Below are positions 24,401-46,384 of a DNA stretch of 64,000 bases, one piece after another. How positions within the stretch are numbered: the first letter of the stretch is position 1; every line of letters begins with the position of its first letter. Source of the stretch: Flaccisagitta enflata (Eukaryota; Chaetognatha; Sagittoidea; Aphragmophora); assembly GCA_965153355.1 (NCBI GenBank), contig OZ231127.1, forward strand, positions 37,324,001-37,388,000, in the 5' to 3' direction. The position numbers and the translations under genes were made by a program. The notes beneath the pieces were generated by a model. The model was not told the origin of the DNA and made no database searches. It was given only the letters and a program-made list of their open reading frames with translations.

Positions 24401-24771
24401 TTCCAATCCGCGAGTCGATGCTTTCCGGTTTTATCTATGTTTTTTTCAGATGTCGTAGATTCATCTGTAGATTTTTTTGACAGTGTGATGATCTTCGAGC
24501 TCAATTCCTTTAGTTTCGATAAGTTCGATTCGATCTGATTGGCGCTTTTTGAACTTGGCGCTTTAGAAGCATGGCTGCCTCCTTCGTCGTAGCTCAATTG
24601 TAAGGGTTTAAGTGTGCGTTGAACCCCGGCTTCTATTTCCGCGCGAGTTGCCGCCTGCCTGCTTCCGATCGAGCCAATGCCGCCGATTGAACCTGGGGGC
24701 CTGCCCCGTGGTAGACTTTTGGGGCTGTTTTCTACCGCTTTTGTCGAATTTAAGCGCGATCTTGTTCTCAT
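21466..24771 (-). CDS. retrotransposon ORF1: gag-like nucleic-acid-binding protein
   Basis: 1101 residues from the first in-frame ATG at 24771. The frame stays open upstream to a TGA at 25005 but without an earlier ATG; a GTG lies at 24873. The N-terminal half is basic and low-complexity, with a poly-Ala patch encoded at about 23520-23650. A folded region (from FEVILFRVLSSLRNEAIQRY) precedes zinc knuckles at about 22800-22610. The first, CRDCHRYGHHGAQC, is a complete CCHC. The second, CRKCGQTGHHEKY, lacks its final Cys. The third is CSGCGGAHRSNSKDC. A coiled-coil-like stretch follows (DSRIASLEKTVNELVKGQQT). Known jockey-clade ORF1 proteins bind and package element RNA. The last codons overlap the ORF2 start by eight bases. 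Confidence 0.88.
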   Translation of the reverse strand: MRTRSRLNSTKAVENSPKSLPRGRPPGSIGGIGSIGSRQAATRAEIEAGVQRTLKPLQLSYDEGGSHASKAPSSKSANQIESNLSKLKELSSKIITLSKKSTDESTTSEKNIDKTGKHRLADWKRGTSRRLPNHPTNASDGNQVANENCDITTHRLIIPSSLSIPDKEKNNIRDNEKQSADRNHKRALSDPNTEEENKRPKSSTRPETGQVASLVSSFEEIGSVFVFGSDSSQANTAISTTHVASEGVDTVSSTSTTVEINIDHAKMADDGNDENRHKTPDDPDSPTKSGRKSRKKKTKAKNGVVLPPAATGNGEADRDLSESDEDCAKEAQRRINERDADDDLQPMDIDTSLSAHATSTRRVSSALPKNNTSIAPATAAAVAAAAAAYSDTDTDATSTSTAALTAATSASPAAAGNDVATLSLPTGNHTSHAPQAMSDNNNVDGARSQQDAGLSGGIPGGSEGNDEVDPRTRSYRRVRVHCPNLINNPDMERCIHRIGASLIRQLRSFKPGISCSSCYFDKRNENSIILHMHDDRSRNVALDQNAWATFEHGPINAQLDAPNTPTFEVILFRVLSSLRNEAIQRYLEAMGIEVTSVITVTRASDPTNANRLSRDVKITTTSKENVRKIINPGGGVTEGTIEIGVRKYSCDIFRDFRTGQCRDCHRYGHHGAQCVYDRRCRKCGQTGHHEKYPEGATNKPSEWQSNICPNDVKCSGCGGAHRSNSKDCPRNINWKNMLQRRREQRGGKQGATDNQGNNQGNNTNPPSQTDGRTQQTEVTLETAATSASWADITPATQEEIGLPNRNGTAWPRLRGNGQRPMTEEAQKYINDTDSRIASLEKTVNELVKGQQTLQEQQEATKKGQKKRMTAIERKIDIQNKNLKEFLSKLTQHIAPNDAGSMLGDWKDPENPGNQDQSDTEGDEEEDSSSESSDDDNTSPKAPDNSSSSRLAASKSVGDDNQKQASYIQPATGNSRTGVSNGGQEVPVSEVRTSVTATGSSKDTESRSSPPTMPMMPQLDPQDLKKLQATTGQAMGLKKVDLSNAQIAYMGNLLVINTKTISGIPESWTQASSNQRPQDPLVEAVHIPTMSASGLEDISKNG

Positions 24772-25389
24772 GCCACTCGAGCTTTGTGGCGGCGAGTATA
24801 CATTTGCGTCGGCGTTTTTTCTTCGCGATGCGTTGAGTTGTTTTTGCGTTTTCTCCGCGTTTTTATTTACCACCGTTTTCGATTTATCTTTATTGGGACC
24901 GGCGTCTTCATGGTCCTTATCGTTTTTAGAGCCGCCTGCTCTCGGCTCCGTCCGTTTGTTTGTTTGTCCGCTTCTCGTCAGCTTTAACGATTTATATGGA
25001 AGTCACATGTTTAAATTTGTAATGATTCCTTCATCGGTTGGATATTGTTTGTGTTGATGAACGGCACTTGGGGAAGCTATTTCGAGTATAAGTTCTTAGT
25101 ATTAAATGTCAATAGCCCAAAAGGACTAGTTTTTACCAAGGCGTTCTGTGCTCGATTTCGACGTTGGTCGCGCAGAAGTCCGCCGTCCACCGTCGAGAGC
25201 GATCCCGGAACACCTTAATTAAGCAAATAAAAGAATTTTAGCTTATAAGCTCGGGAAGATATTGTAATTTGAAACAGGTGTAATTGTCATTTTATTTGAC
25301 TCATGACTCATAAATTTTTCAAGGTGGCAGAAATTTCTTCGCATCTTTGTGAGTATGTTTTTAGGGATCTGTCTGCATGTGTGTGTGCG

Positions 25390-25790
<401 letters not shown>

Positions 25791-25960
25791 GTTTTCCTCT
25801 CTGCGTCGGCCTTCTTCTCTCTGTCTGTCCTCTTCTCTCCATCTGTCTTCTTCTTTCCATCTGTTTTCTTCTCTCCAGCTGTCTTCTTCTATTTGTGTCT
25901 TCTTCTATTTGTGTCTTCTTCTATTTGTCTGTCCTCACTATCTGTTCAAACTTCCGCCAG

Positions 25961-26463
25961 TGGTTTTGAGTAGTACTCCTGATTTTTCGCTTGTTTACAC
26001 TCTAGATGGACTTCCTGAACTACGATCCAGCTTCAAAGAAATTTTTCATTTGGCGCCTTTTGATAATTGATAATTTCTCATCTTACCTTGCACTTACCTT
26101 ATTTTAATTCCTGATAAAATTTCCTTTGATTTGACAAGACACACAGTATATTTTCATAAAGAATTGAAATCTTTTATTTTTCAGCCACCTTTACATTTTG
26201 CAACGGTAGCTAAAAACCTGAAAATTTTATTTCTATTTCAAAAATATACAGTGCGACCTATCAAACAAAGGGAAATTTTATCAAGGATATAAACCTGTTA
26301 TTTAAAAATATTTTTGATTAGCCCTGTAAATTCTGAATACAGATTATGATGAAATATTATCTTTTTTTTTTCAAAAGGCGCCACAAGAAAGTTTTTTTGA
26401 AGCTGGATTCTAGTTCAGGAAAACCATCCTGATTGAAAATAAGCAAAAAATCCAGTGTACCAC
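25961..26463. mobile_element. foldback element, copy A (right end truncated)
   Basis: The left arm from TGGTTTTGAGTAGTACTCCT is matched by the reverse complement of the right arm (ATCCAGCTTCAAA, GGCGCCTTTT and neighbours). Arms are roughly 110-240 bp. The right end stops at GTACCAC, where monomer B starts. Confidence 0.8.
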
Positions 26464-28073
<1,610 letters not shown>

Positions 28074-28186
28074 TCAAAACCATGTGGTGGTAGTTTGAAT
28101 GGATGGTGTCCTCCTCTCATCGTCTGCCTTCCTCTCTTCGCCTGTCTTCCTCTTTTTGTCTATCTTCCTCACTTTGTCAATTTCTG

Positions 28187-28195
<9 letters not shown>

Positions 28196-28256
<61 letters not shown>
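28196..28256. repeat. (TC)n microsatellite
   Basis: About 30 TC units, immediately left of a foldback element. Confidence 0.95.
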
Positions 28257-28259
<3 letters not shown>

Positions 28260-28843
28260 CCCACAAGGTGGAAGAAAGGACAAGTTAAGTGACCATTGCC
28301 CCCACCAAGTTTTTTAGGCGCTACTCAATGTGGGGAAGTATTTTCTAGCCAAATTAAAATCATCCTTGGGGCACTTTTTTAAAAGATAAAAAAATTCAAG
28401 ATTTTCAGCATAATTTTGAATAAAGAATTTTGCAGGTTGGTTTGACTTATTTTTTGATAGGATATTGTTATTTCTGATGAAATTCCGTTTAATTTGAAAG
28501 GTCCCACTATAGAGTATTAAAAAGTAATAAAAGTTTTTTATACCACTGTAACAAAAATCATAATGGTAGCCTAGAATATGAAAATTATATTTTTTTCTAA
28601 AACCCTATAGTACAACCTATCAAATTAAAGGGAATTCGATCAGGATTAAAAATATACTGTCCAAACATAAGTCAGACCAACCTACAAAATTTTTTATACA
28701 AAATCAAGCTAAAAATCTTGAATTATTCAATTCTTTAAAAAAGCGCCTCAAGGATGATTTGATTTTAGCAAAAAATCACTTCCCCCCATTGAGTAGAGCC
28801 TAAAAAACCAGGTGGGGGCAATGGTCACTCACCCTGTGGGCAC
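28257..28843. mobile_element. foldback element, about 590 bp
   Basis: The left end GTGCCCAC and the right end GTGGGCAC are reverse complements. Matching continues inward (AGTGACCATTGCCCCCACC on the left against GGTGGGGGCAATGGTCACT on the right) for about 270 bp per arm. It is related in layout to the foldbacks at 25961 and 27571. Confidence 0.85.
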
Positions 28844-28847
28844 TAGT

Positions 28848-28849
<2 letters not shown>

Positions 28850-28914
<65 letters not shown>
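28850..28914. repeat. (CT)n microsatellite
   Basis: About 32 CT units just right of the foldback. The same dinucleotide in the same strand sense lies on its left side. Confidence 0.95.
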
Positions 28915-28916
<2 letters not shown>

Positions 28917-30198
28917 GTTTATTTTGGTTGTCAATGTTTTAAAAATAAAAGCATTTGCAATCTCAGTTTTTTATGTTTATTGCTGGTTATCTTTCATGCC
29001 TGTGCATGCAGACAAATGGACTACACTGATAAGTCTACTGAATCAGTCAAAATGGGCAGGAAATTTCAGTATTTCAGTTAGCTAGTTAGTTAGACGCAAA
29101 GTGTCGCGAGAATGCTGAAATCTTCAAAGAAGTTGATTTTATGGTTAGAGAACAGTACGATCAAAACCGTTTTGTTTACAAGTTATTTTGGGGCACCAAG
29201 ACAGTAATTGTGTAATGCGTTCACTTTTCGCTGCAGCAGGTAAGTTGAGTGACAGTCTCAGCTATTCAGAGGCCAGTTTGCAAGGTTAGAATGAGCCAAA
29301 AAGACGAACTTCTGTTTGAGAGATGATGGAAGATATCTGATATAGTCAATGATGAGAATGCAATGTAGGGACAGTTGACAGATATACGGATAGATGAAAT
29401 AAAGATATAAATGTTTACTGATAGCTAGAGAGGATGGTATAGAGAGATTGAAGCATAGGTAAAGGCCTAATGTTGCATGCAACATAGGTAGAGGCAATTA
29501 TTATGATCCTCAGAAAAGAGCCATGACTCTGCTGTGTAGAGGGTGTAAAGATGAATTCAAGATCGTCTCACTTCTCCAAAATTATCAATTCTGAAGTATG
29601 TACCCAACTACACGGATAAGTGGAGAAGATCTTCAATCATGGTCTGATACAATTTTGCAATAATTTCCTACTAGTATCTTTTTTTTTTTTTTTTTGCTCA
29701 CTCAACTCTCAAATTGTGTGTTTCTTTGGGGCCAAATTTTGAGAGCTCTGGTTGAGCTGGAGGGCTGAAATTTTACACAGAGACTAATTAAGGAGTAAGG
29801 AACAAACGGTGGTAAATATAAAAATTGTAAAATTTTTTCTATTGAATCTTTTACGAACCTTAAGAGGAAATAATCTCGATAAGGTTTGGATTCGGCGACA
29901 GAGAGAAAACGACGCAGTAAATGCTTTTCTCTGCACGAAGTGATCAAGCCAAAGAATAAAGGCAATATAAGTGTTATTGATCTACAAATTAAAGAAAAGA
30001 AGAACCCAGAAGCGTAAACTTGGGCTACGTGTTTCAAAATAAAAGTGGGGCAACGTGATCACAACTTGGCTTGGCTGAGATCCTAAGAAAAGCTCTAAGT
30101 TGAGTAAGGATTAGGAGGAGGTAGTGCCTTACTATGAATAAAAACTGTAAGAATTTAGTTCTGTTTGTTTTAAACAATTGATGATAATCAATATACCA
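28915..30198. other. no recognisable gene
   Basis: Unique AT-rich sequence with a T17 run at about 29679. Small open frames at 29258-29497 and 29702-30037 (minus) have no splice context or recognisable domain. Confidence 0.5.
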
Positions 30199-30780
30199 CC
30201 TGGGAAATAAGTATACCGACACCTTCAACTTAAGATATCTCCACTTCTAGAATAGCTAGAAACTTTTTAAGAAAAGATATATTTATCTTTGTTAAATTAT
30301 CTCCAGAATGAATGCAATCTGGTTCTTGTAGCTTTAACCGTTTAGAAATGGCAAGCAAAAGAATGAAAACATTCATTTTGGAAAATGCGGAAAAAATGAA
30401 GCAGTTTTTAAGCACTAAGGATATCTTGGCTTCTAGAAAAACTAGACACTTTTGTAAAAAAGGCAAATTAATCACCATCAAAAAATCTTCAAGATGAGCG
30501 CAATCTGGTTTCTATAGCTTTAATAGCTTAGAAGTTACAAGTAAAACAATAAACTTATATCCAGAATGATTGGTTCAGCAAAGTTAGTTTAAGATATGTG
30601 AAACCAAATCCTCCTCTACAAAATAAAAAGCTGCATAGAGTGCTTGAAATATGGAAAACTCAAATCATCAGTAAGGTAAAGACATCATATCACCCCCTTG
30701 CACTTTTAGTATGAGGTTTTAATCAATACTTGATGAATTAATCAATTAATTACCTAGGTGTCGGTATACTTTTTTCCAAG
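30199..30780. mobile_element. TIR element, about 580 bp
   Basis: The left end GGGAAATAAGTATACCGACA with CCTT is matched at the right by AGGTGTCGGTATACTTTTTT with CCAAG. The interior carries two related segments (AATCTGGTTCTTGTAGCTTT at about 30318 and AATCTGGTTTCTATAGCTTT at about 30501). No ORF. Confidence 0.75.
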
Positions 30781-31700
30781 ATTGTAAGATATATTGATAT
30801 AATCAGTCTGTAATATTTCAGCCTTTAGCAAAAACATTATGTCTTAATGATTTATAAGTGTAGTAATACTAATACTTACAACAGGGTCAGATAAATGTTT
30901 GAAAAAAAAAGATAGATACTTGAACATTTAATAACTAGAAAATAATTAGATTGAGATAATAACAATTAAAAAATAGAAAAAAGAACAAGACTTCCTAATG
31001 CTAATACAGTGACTTGGAAGGAGTTACTTGTTTACTTCTGAGCGAGAAAAACTCTCCAGAGGATTCTTCCATCGTTTTTTTCAACTTTGTTTGTTTACAC
31101 GTCCTAAATGAGTAAAACCCTTTTCACCTTCAGGCAAAGTTCAAAGGAGAGATTTCCCTTTTGAACCGGCCTTGGGTCCCGAATTTTCGACCCGTTTTTA
31201 GATTCTTCTTGACTTGCTACCCTGGCACTATCAGTTGGTGATTTTGTCAGTTGATCATGCTAGAATAAGAATGGGGTATTGAAAAGGCCAGAAATGGAAA
31301 TCTAGAATGAGACTAAGAAATACGATCATTTAGTCGATAATGACCAATTTCCAGCGATTAGCGAATTTTCATGAAAATAGCCTGGCCATGGAGAGACAAA
31401 GAAAATAAGGAAACAAAGACATGAGTTTAGTGGATTGCAGGGGAAAGCACTTTTTCTTGTGCGCAGTTTTTCTGCACCGGTTCATGGTAACGCCCGGGTT
31501 GAGATGATGAGCAGGACACAGAACCGCAGGGACGTTCAACGGAGAACCTAACATCGATCTATCATGGGCCTTGTATGCCATGGAGCTCCCATGAAACGAA
31601 TTCAAGTTTCCCTCGTTCAAAAGGATTGGAAAAGAAAATCCCGATTAGAACTTGATTCCCGGGAGTCTCTCGTGCAAGGAAGAAAAGAGAAAAGCATGAC
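30781..31700. other. no recognisable gene
   Basis: AT-rich unique sequence. An open frame at 31369-31620 (minus) lacks a clear acceptor and a recognisable domain. Confidence 0.45.
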
Positions 31701-31709
31701 TGGACTTAC

Positions 31710-31799
31710 GGTCTCCGGTTCCTCTGTCTATCTCAAGCATCAAAGTTATCGCTCCGAACGAGGCAGGGCAGTGAGGACAGTATATATGGTTCGTCTTTT
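31710..31799 (-). CDS. possible single exon of an unknown gene
   Basis: Between an acceptor-like CATTTAG and a perfect GTAAGT donor, the minus strand reads KTNHIYCPHCPASFGAITLM then LEIDRGTGD. The CPHC pair could bind metal. I found no convincing partner exon, so this stays a candidate. Confidence 0.25.
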
Positions 31800-31849
31800 C
31801 TAAATGCGCAGGTGGATTTCTATGTTCAATTGATATCAGCATTATATTG

Positions 31850-33010
31850 TATCCTTCAAACTAAACCCGAATGCCTTGATCTACATCCCCAATACAATCT
31901 CTTTATGTGCAATAAGGTGTAGGTACCTTAGCCCTTTGAGCCACTGCTTAAAAGGAGGAAAAAAGATGGAGAAGAATTTTCAGATTATTTTCTACGATGA
32001 AGATGAAATGTTGATTAGGTCACGCAAAATTGTTGTTAGATTATTTTGAACATGCCGCATCCGTTTTTAAACAACCTTTGACCCCAACAAGGTCAAGAGG
32101 CTGATCTAATGAAAGTGTCATGCCACATGCGTGTAACCATTTTCAATAATCATCTCGAACGTTTGACATTCCATTCGGTTTAGCTTGAATGAAGCCCAAA
32201 AGGAGATTGTGAAAAAAATACCGAAATATTGAAATAATCAACCATTGATACTTAACGGAATTTAAGATTGATAACACCTAATTGCCTGTGAAGAGCAGTT
32301 ACTTTTCAATCATCTATCATACCAAAGATATGGCACACCTTGTTATAACCTTTCTCAATTAGGGGACAAAATGATTTGTGCAAGATAATTAATCACATTT
32401 TATGTTTGAGATCAAGATTTTTGTCAAAAAATATATAAATGTGTAAAAATTTTGGTTTGCTCTTAAGAAGTGGCGGACTGAAAATGAGAATCATATGCAC
32501 ACTGTCATAACATCTCACAGTTTTGATACATTTTAACTAATAATGTGCATTGTGCCGGTCATTCCCAAAAATACAATGCCGTGAATTTACTATTAAACAG
32601 GGTAACATCATACTGACATAATTTGATTATAATTTTCATTTTCTTCCTCTGGTTTGCAAACAAAAAGATTGACACAGTTTCTCCTACAATACTGATTTCT
32701 CTCCTAAACGATCAGTTTTGTCTACTAACTGATTTTGCCTTCACCACAAACTTGTGGTTTTGCCTGACTTTGACGGCTGAAAGTCGATGCGAATCTAATC
32801 TTCTAATCAGCTCATCTTGTGATCCTGGGTCCTCACATAAGTCAATAAAATTGCAATCGAAACGTCTCCAAATTGACCCCGACTGGCCAATTTAGGTCGA
32901 GATCCGGTTCACCTTCCCAAAAATAGACTCTTTTCCTCCTCCTCTTTTTCCTCCTCCTCTTTTTCCTCCTGAAAATCTTCTTTTCCCTCCGTTTATTCTT
33001 CTCTTTTTCT
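31850..33010. other. no recognisable gene
   Basis: AT-rich unique sequence with no supported exon or repeat. The short frame at 32623-32895 has no protein character. Confidence 0.5.
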
Positions 33011-33019
33011 TCGTCCTTG

Positions 33020-33213
33020 GGTTCTTCTTTTTCTTCTTCTTCTTCTTTTTCTTCTTCTTCTTCTTCTTCTTCTTCTTCTTCTTCTTCTTCTTCTTCTTCT
33101 TCTTCTTCTTCTTCTTCTTCTCTTTTCTTCTTCTTCTTCTTCTTCTTCTTCTTCTTCTTCTTCTTCTTCTTCTTCTTCTTCTTCTTCTTCTTCTTCTTCT
33201 TCTTCTTCTTCTT
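33020..33213. repeat. (TTC)n microsatellite
   Basis: A near-pure TTC tract of about 190 bp inside a longer pyrimidine-rich strand (32925-33270). Confidence 0.97.
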
Positions 33214-33370
33214 GTTTTACTTTCTCTCCTTCTCTTTTTTCTTTTTCTCTTTTTCTCCATTTACTTACCCTTTTCTTGATTTACCCCCTCGGTGATCCAA
33301 TTCTCGATCACGCGTATTGTACTCCTCTTGATCTTCTTCCTAATCCCTGATCCCCGATCTCCCCCACCTC

Positions 33371-33372
<2 letters not shown>

Positions 33373-33456
<84 letters not shown>
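33373..33456. repeat. (TC)n microsatellite
   Basis: About 42 TC units. Confidence 0.97.
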
Positions 33457-33460
<4 letters not shown>

Positions 33461-33959
33461 AATTCTGTTATTGCACTGTTCACCTTCCTTGTCACGCTTC
33501 TTGATCATAATTATTCGTGTTTCCCCGTTCTTTTTTTATAGTCCCGGTCATACCTAAATGATCCGAGAATGACAACTTAAGATTATTTTACGATTCTTTT
33601 TCTAGATCCTGTTTATAAGATCCTTATTTGTATTTTTTCTAAGGTGACCAAGGTGATAAAAATCGTTCCGAGCGGCGCAATTCACGACTTTTTGCCAATC
33701 ATAATCGGCTCAAGCTGCATAGTATTTTTTGGCTCAAGTTGCATTGTATTTTTTCGCATCTGGTGCATTTGGTGATCACCGTTGCTTGTTTGATCATTCG
33801 TTTGTGTCCATCTGCCTCTATCAAACTGCGTGTTCAAGTTCTTCTCAGTTTGTTTGTTTGTCTGTTTGTTTGTTTGTTTGTTTCTTTTTTTGTCTCGTTT
33901 TAATCGTTTTGGCATTTTGACCGTTCCCTACCTTTCGGTGTCTGAACATCTGTCTGTCT

Positions 33960-34980
<1,021 letters not shown>

Positions 34981-34983
34981 AAA

Positions 34984-35142
<159 letters not shown>

Positions 35143-35463
35143 TTTCGCGCGCTTTGGAATTTTGTTTATTGGGCTTAGTCTAAGGGTCCAGAACGCGTCA
35201 TCTTACCATCAGCAGCCTATTTAGAGTCCACTTATTTTTTTCCCCGCGTGGCATACAAACGAGCCTTCTTTTATCTTCCACTCACTCGATTGCTTTTTTG
35301 CCATCGATCTTTGCTTTTGCTTCGCTAGTTTTGTTTTCAAATTTACATGTCATCGCAATTGCTGACTCAATAAATAAGTATATGTACCTTCTGCCTCTTT
35401 TCATTTCTTTTCCTCATTCTCCATTTCGAGATTCCATCATTTGACCCATTCTGACCTCATTCT

Positions 35464-35507
<44 letters not shown>

Positions 35508-35704
35508 CAAGTCCTCATCTCCAACCGAATTAGCGTCCATGCTAACTTTTTTTTCATCCACGAACCCTTACCTTTCGTTTTTATTTTTCCCCCAACGGTA
35601 TTGATTTTTTTCTTTATCTTTCTTTTGTTGAACCTTTTTAAGTTCTTCCTATCTACGTCTATCTATGTATCTATCTATCTATCTATCTAATTTTTTTCTT
35701 TCTT

Positions 35705-35751
<47 letters not shown>

Positions 35752-35869
35752 GTCTATTTCTAGCTGCCCGGAAAACTGAGCGCTCCGCTACACATAGAGT
35801 ACCTTCTCTCCTCTCTCCATCCACCCCCTCGAAGCTCATCTCCTGCTTGTGGGCCATAATCCTGTCTAG

Positions 35870-36535
35870 AGGCCCAGATCTAGTCCAAGAGGCTAAATTC
35901 GCCTCAGGCCCAAATCCTCAGGACCATATCCAGCCTCAGGCCATATCCCAGCCTCGAGGCCCATATCCAGCCGACCCATATCTAGCCCAGGGCCCATATC
36001 CGCCTTGAGGCCCATATCCCACCCAGAGGCCATATCCCAGCCTTGAGGCCCGTATCCCAGCCTGAGGCCCATCCCCAGCCTCGGGGCCCATATCCAACCT
36101 CGGCCATATCGACCTAAGGCTATATCTGACCTCCTGCCCATATCCAGCCTCGAGGCTCACATCCCAGCCTTGAGGCTCAAATCCCAGCCTAAACCCTCAA
36201 TCCAAGCCTCAAGCCTCATCCTAGCCTTGAGGCTCAAATCACAGCCTCATGGCTCAAATCAAAGCTTAAAGCATCAAATCATAGCCATGAGGCTCAAATA
36301 AGAGCCTCATGGCTCAAATCACAGCCTAGATACTCAAATCCCAGCCTCGAGGCTTGTATCCCAGCCTCAAGCCTCATATCCCAGCCTCAAGCCTCAAATA
36401 CCAGCCTTGAGGCTCAAATCACAGCCTCAAGGCTCAAATCACAGACTCGAGGCTCAAATCACAGATTCGAGGCTCAAATCACAGCCTCATGGCTCAAATC
36501 ACAGCTTTGAGGCTCAAATTCAATCCTAGAGCATA
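35870..36535. repeat. 20-bp minisatellite, block 2
   Basis: More than 30 degenerate units near GGCTCAAATCACAGCCTCAA, the largest block in the window. The left half uses CCCATATCCCAGCCT variants. It ends a few bases before the structured unit at 36549. Confidence 0.92.
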
Positions 36536-36548
36536 AAAACTTACTAAG

Positions 36549-36657
36549 CATAGGTCATCGGCCCCTTCGGGGCCGCTGCCCCTCTCACCATCACACATCA
36601 TATATACTCACATAGGGGCAACGGGTACCGCTGACCATCTAACGCTTTTGCGACTAT

Positions 36658-36658
<1 letters not shown>
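36549..36658 (+). repeat. structured dispersed unit, copy S2
   Basis: The hairpin CGGCCCC/GGGGCCG at 36559-36575 has loop TTC. TGCCCCT (36577-36583) pairs with AGGGGCA (36614-36620). GGTCA (36553-36557) pairs with TGACC (36632-36636). A final CGC-TTTT-GCG is at 36643-36652. The middle spacer differs from copy S1 while the pairing segments are kept. Confidence 0.82.
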
Positions 36659-36728
<70 letters not shown>

Positions 36729-36795
36729 ATCTATCTTCTTTCTTTCTTTCTCTCTTTCTTTTTTTCTTTCTTTCTTTGTTTTTTCTTTCTTTTAC
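36656..36795. repeat. (TTTC)n microsatellite
   Basis: TTTC tetranucleotides starting directly at the end of the structured unit. Confidence 0.96.
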
Positions 36796-36799
36796 TCTC

Positions 36800-37486
36800 C
36801 GTCGATGACTCTCTCAGCTCCGCTCCGCAATTTTTGCATGAGATGAGTTAAACAAAGGAAAAGAAAGGGAGAAAGCGAAAAAAAGGACGAATTTTAATTT
36901 TCTCCTCTCGTGTTTTTGCAATTGGAAGAGACCGCTTTACTTACATTTCTTCTCTCCCCTCTTGATTCCCCATTTTATGTTCTTTTTGCTTCGCTTAACA
37001 GAAAATGGCTCGAGAGAAGGAGAAGAAAAATTGAATGAAAAACTGGAAAAAAAAAAAGATTTCAAAAAAAAAAAAAAAAAAGTACGACTTTAATCACCTT
37101 ATAAAGAGAACAGTTTCAAGATGGAAGCATGAATGCGGAAAATGAAGTCGAAGAAAAATACAAACTACTAAAAAGTAAATTTGGACTTTAACCATCAATA
37201 AATGGAGAGAAACAAAAAGGTTCTTTTATGCTTGTCGAACAAACAAGGCTCGTCGAATGGGAAAAACGGCGAAAAGTGAGATTTAAAACAAAGCGAAAAA
37301 ACGCTTAACCAAAGAACAATTAAAATGAAAAACCTTTTCAAATTACGAAAATCCACATCCACTCCGGATGGATTGTCGCTCTCAGGTGAAAAGAGGGTTC
37401 ATCATTTGCTCGCAAAGTATCCGTCCGTCAGTCTCTGTCAGTCATTCTTGTGAAAATGTTTGAATTCATAGAACATGCGCATTCTC
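36800..37486. other. no supported exon
   Basis: AT-rich unique sequence with A runs (37050-37081). It may contain the 5' exon or promoter of the ankyrin gene, but I cannot identify either. Confidence 0.4.
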
Positions 37487-37558
37487 AAATTCATTCATTC
37501 ATTCATTCATTCATTCATTCATTCATTCATTCATTCATTCATTCATTCATTCATTCAA
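37487..37558. repeat. (ATTC)n microsatellite
   Basis: About 18 ATTC units, 68 bp before the first identified ankyrin-gene exon. Confidence 0.96.
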
Positions 37559-37626
37559 TGCGTATGTTTGCTCGACGCTCAACTCTGTTACAGATTAATT
37601 CTCCAATATGTATTCAATCACTACAG

Positions 37627-45923
<8,297 letters not shown>

Positions 45924-46384
45924 TAGCAGAGATGTTTGTGAAAACAGGCAACTGTGAAACTATCAAAAACAACGACAACGATAACAACAACAACGACAAC
46001 GACAACGACGCAGCGATGTATGGCAAGGGACTTCAGGGACATCACGTGACGTCCCTGCTGTCGGGCTTGAAAGTTTGTCGGGCTTGAAAATGTGTTGTCA
46101 AAAAAAATTGTAGACAGGGAGAAAAAGAGCGAGAGAGAGAAAGAGAGAGACTGGCTGACAGACTGACAGACAGACAGATAGACAGATAAACACTTCAGAA
46201 AAAAAATTATTGAATTAAATCCTATGGGGGAAATGATAAACGAGTTTGCAAAACAAAATGAGGCAAGGGCGTAATTGATATGTGTTGATATGTTTTGCCC
46301 CTACCTGCCATACAGTTTTTCTGATACTTTCTTGTGGGAATCAGTTGACAACAAATCTATTTGAAAAATCTGAACAGTATCTGG

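Noticed and set aside
31369-31620. Minus-strand frame of 83 codons downstream of the candidate exon at 31710-31799
   Set aside because: No acceptor matches the phase of the GTAAGT donor at 31709, so the join cannot be supported.
36549-36658. Structured unit considered as a hammerhead or twister ribozyme
   Set aside because: I could not find a CUGANGA...GAAA core or the twister core bases in either strand. The pairing pattern alone does not identify a ribozyme.
36549-36658. Structured unit considered as a tRNA-derived SINE because the minus strand has TGGTCAGCGG, near an A box
   Set aside because: The word is one base shorter than a typical A box, and no B box (GGTTCGANNCC) lies at the expected distance in copies S2-S4.
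37450-37560. ATG at 37456 as the start of the ankyrin gene
   Set aside because: The frame runs into the ATTC microsatellite, and no donor was found that would supply the single base needed before the exon at 37627.
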